A stretch of DNA of 10,955 nt from Gallionellaceae bacterium. Lineage in GTDB: Bacteria; Pseudomonadota; Gammaproteobacteria; Burkholderiales; Gallionellaceae. The stretch spans positions 3,822 through 14,776 of the forward strand of contig DMCN01000047.1 in assembly GCA_003445795.1 (NCBI GenBank), read 5' to 3'. Positions within the stretch are counted from its first letter, which is position 1, and each line of letters starts with the position of its first letter. Shown in pieces: positions 10,354-10,955 of this stretch. The position numbers and the translations under genes were made by a program. The notes under the pieces were generated by a model that had not been told where the DNA came from, did no database searches, and was given only the letters and a program-made list of their open reading frames with translations.

Positions 10354-10955
10354 ATGTCAGCTTACGAAACCCAGGGCTTCAAGCTCGACAATAGCGGCAA
10401 GCGCGTCGTCGTCGATCCGGTGTGCCGCATCGAAGGCCACCTGCGCGTCGAAGTGAACCTCGACAGCAACAACGTCATCCGCAACGCGGTGTCCACCGGC
10501 ACCATGTGGCGCGGTCTGGAAGTGATCCTGAAAGGCCGCGATCCGCGCGATGCCTGGGCCTTCACCGAGCGTATCTGCGGTGTGTGTACCGGCACGCATG
10601 CGCTGACCTCGGTGCGCGCGGTGGAAGACGCGCTCGACATCCAGATCCCCGAGAACGCCAACACCATTCGCAACCTGATGCAGTTGAACCTGTATGTGCA
10701 CGACCACCTGGTGCACTTCTACCACCTGCACGCGCTGGACTGGGTGGACGTGGTGTCTGCACTCAAGGCCGATCCGAAGAAGACTTCGGAACTGGCGCAG
10801 AGCATCTCGTCCTGGCCGCTGTCTTCGCCCGGCTATTTCCGCGATGTGCAAAATCGTTTGAAGAAGTTCGTTGAGTCCGGCCAGCTCGGCCCGTTCAGCA
10901 ACGGCTACTGGGGCAGCCCGGCTTACAAGCTGCCGCCGGAAGCCAACCTGATGGC
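10354..10955 (+). CDS. hoxG: [NiFe] uptake hydrogenase large subunit, partial at the window edge
   Basis: The first 200 residues of the nickel-iron active-site subunit (also hupL or hyaB); the family is about 600 residues long, so two thirds lie beyond the window. Visible: RIEGHL (residues 25-30), holding the conserved glutamate E27 near the active site, and the L1 motif RICGVCTGTHAL (73-84), whose C75 and C78 give two of the four cysteine ligands. The C-terminal DPCxxCxxH and its maturation cleavage site are not in view. No signal peptide is present, as expected, because the large subunit is exported together with the Tat-targeted small subunit. GGGAGG about 9 nt upstream serves as Shine-Dalgarno, and only 2 nt separate it from the small-subunit stop. 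The cytochrome b and maturation genes normally follow. Confidence 0.96.
   Translation, partial: MSAYETQGFKLDNSGKRVVVDPVCRIEGHLRVEVNLDSNNVIRNAVSTGTMWRGLEVILKGRDPRDAWAFTERICGVCTGTHALTSVRAVEDALDIQIPENANTIRNLMQLNLYVHDHLVHFYHLHALDWVDVVSALKADPKKTSELAQSISSWPLSSPGYFRDVQNRLKKFVESGQLGPFSNGYWGSPAYKLPPEANLM

Overview
The window looks like part of a betaproteobacterial chromosome. A Gallionellaceae-like or other Nitrosomonadales host is an inference from gene content (SlyX, dodecin, group 1d uptake hydrogenase), codon use and the style of the intergenic repeats; no marker fixes the genus. A housekeeping tRNA and a hydrogenase operon flank about 9 kb of accessory genes.

Layout. (1) 1-1223: a CAU-anticodon tRNA with its terminator, then a two-gene nucleotidyltransferase/HEPN pair of toxin-antitoxin type, preceded by three helically phased CTTGAC repeats and a palindrome. 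(2) 1224-2370: an intergenic stretch with two inverted perfect DnaA boxes, a strong terminator, a minus-strand dodecin, a dispersed-repeat intergenic region, and an orphan 92-residue protein with its own terminator. (3) 2553-7303: four closely spaced plus-strand genes: a RhuM-family protein, a dCTPP1/MazG-like nucleotide pyrophosphohydrolase, an 821-residue protein fusing a PD-(D/E)XK nuclease, a DUF2075 (Schlafen-type) helicase and a LexA/S24 peptidase domain, and a membrane-anchored Mrr-like nuclease with a topoisomerase zinc finger. This is the best candidate for a little-described defence system. (4) 7313-7522: slyX on the minus strand. (5) 7605-7896: a cluster of degenerate dispersed repeats. 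(6) 7913-8948: a BRO-N protein gene with a well-formed promoter containing a palindrome, and a terminator. (7) 8950-10955: the regulatory region and first two genes of a Tat-exported, membrane-bound [NiFe] hydrogenase. The small subunit carries all six proximal-cluster cysteines of oxygen-tolerant enzymes. The large subunit runs off the window.

Working together: the hydrogenase subunits form a periplasm-facing uptake enzyme that feeds electrons to the quinone pool. Its control region shows a probable sigma-54 promoter, a distant palindrome where an NtrC-type activator could bind, and four TTYAC repeats at exact 11-bp steps. In the accessory block the likely partners are the NTP pyrophosphohydrolase and the nuclease-helicase-peptidase protein (19 nt apart), with RhuM and Mrr as flanking members. 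Joint function is inferred from order and spacing only.
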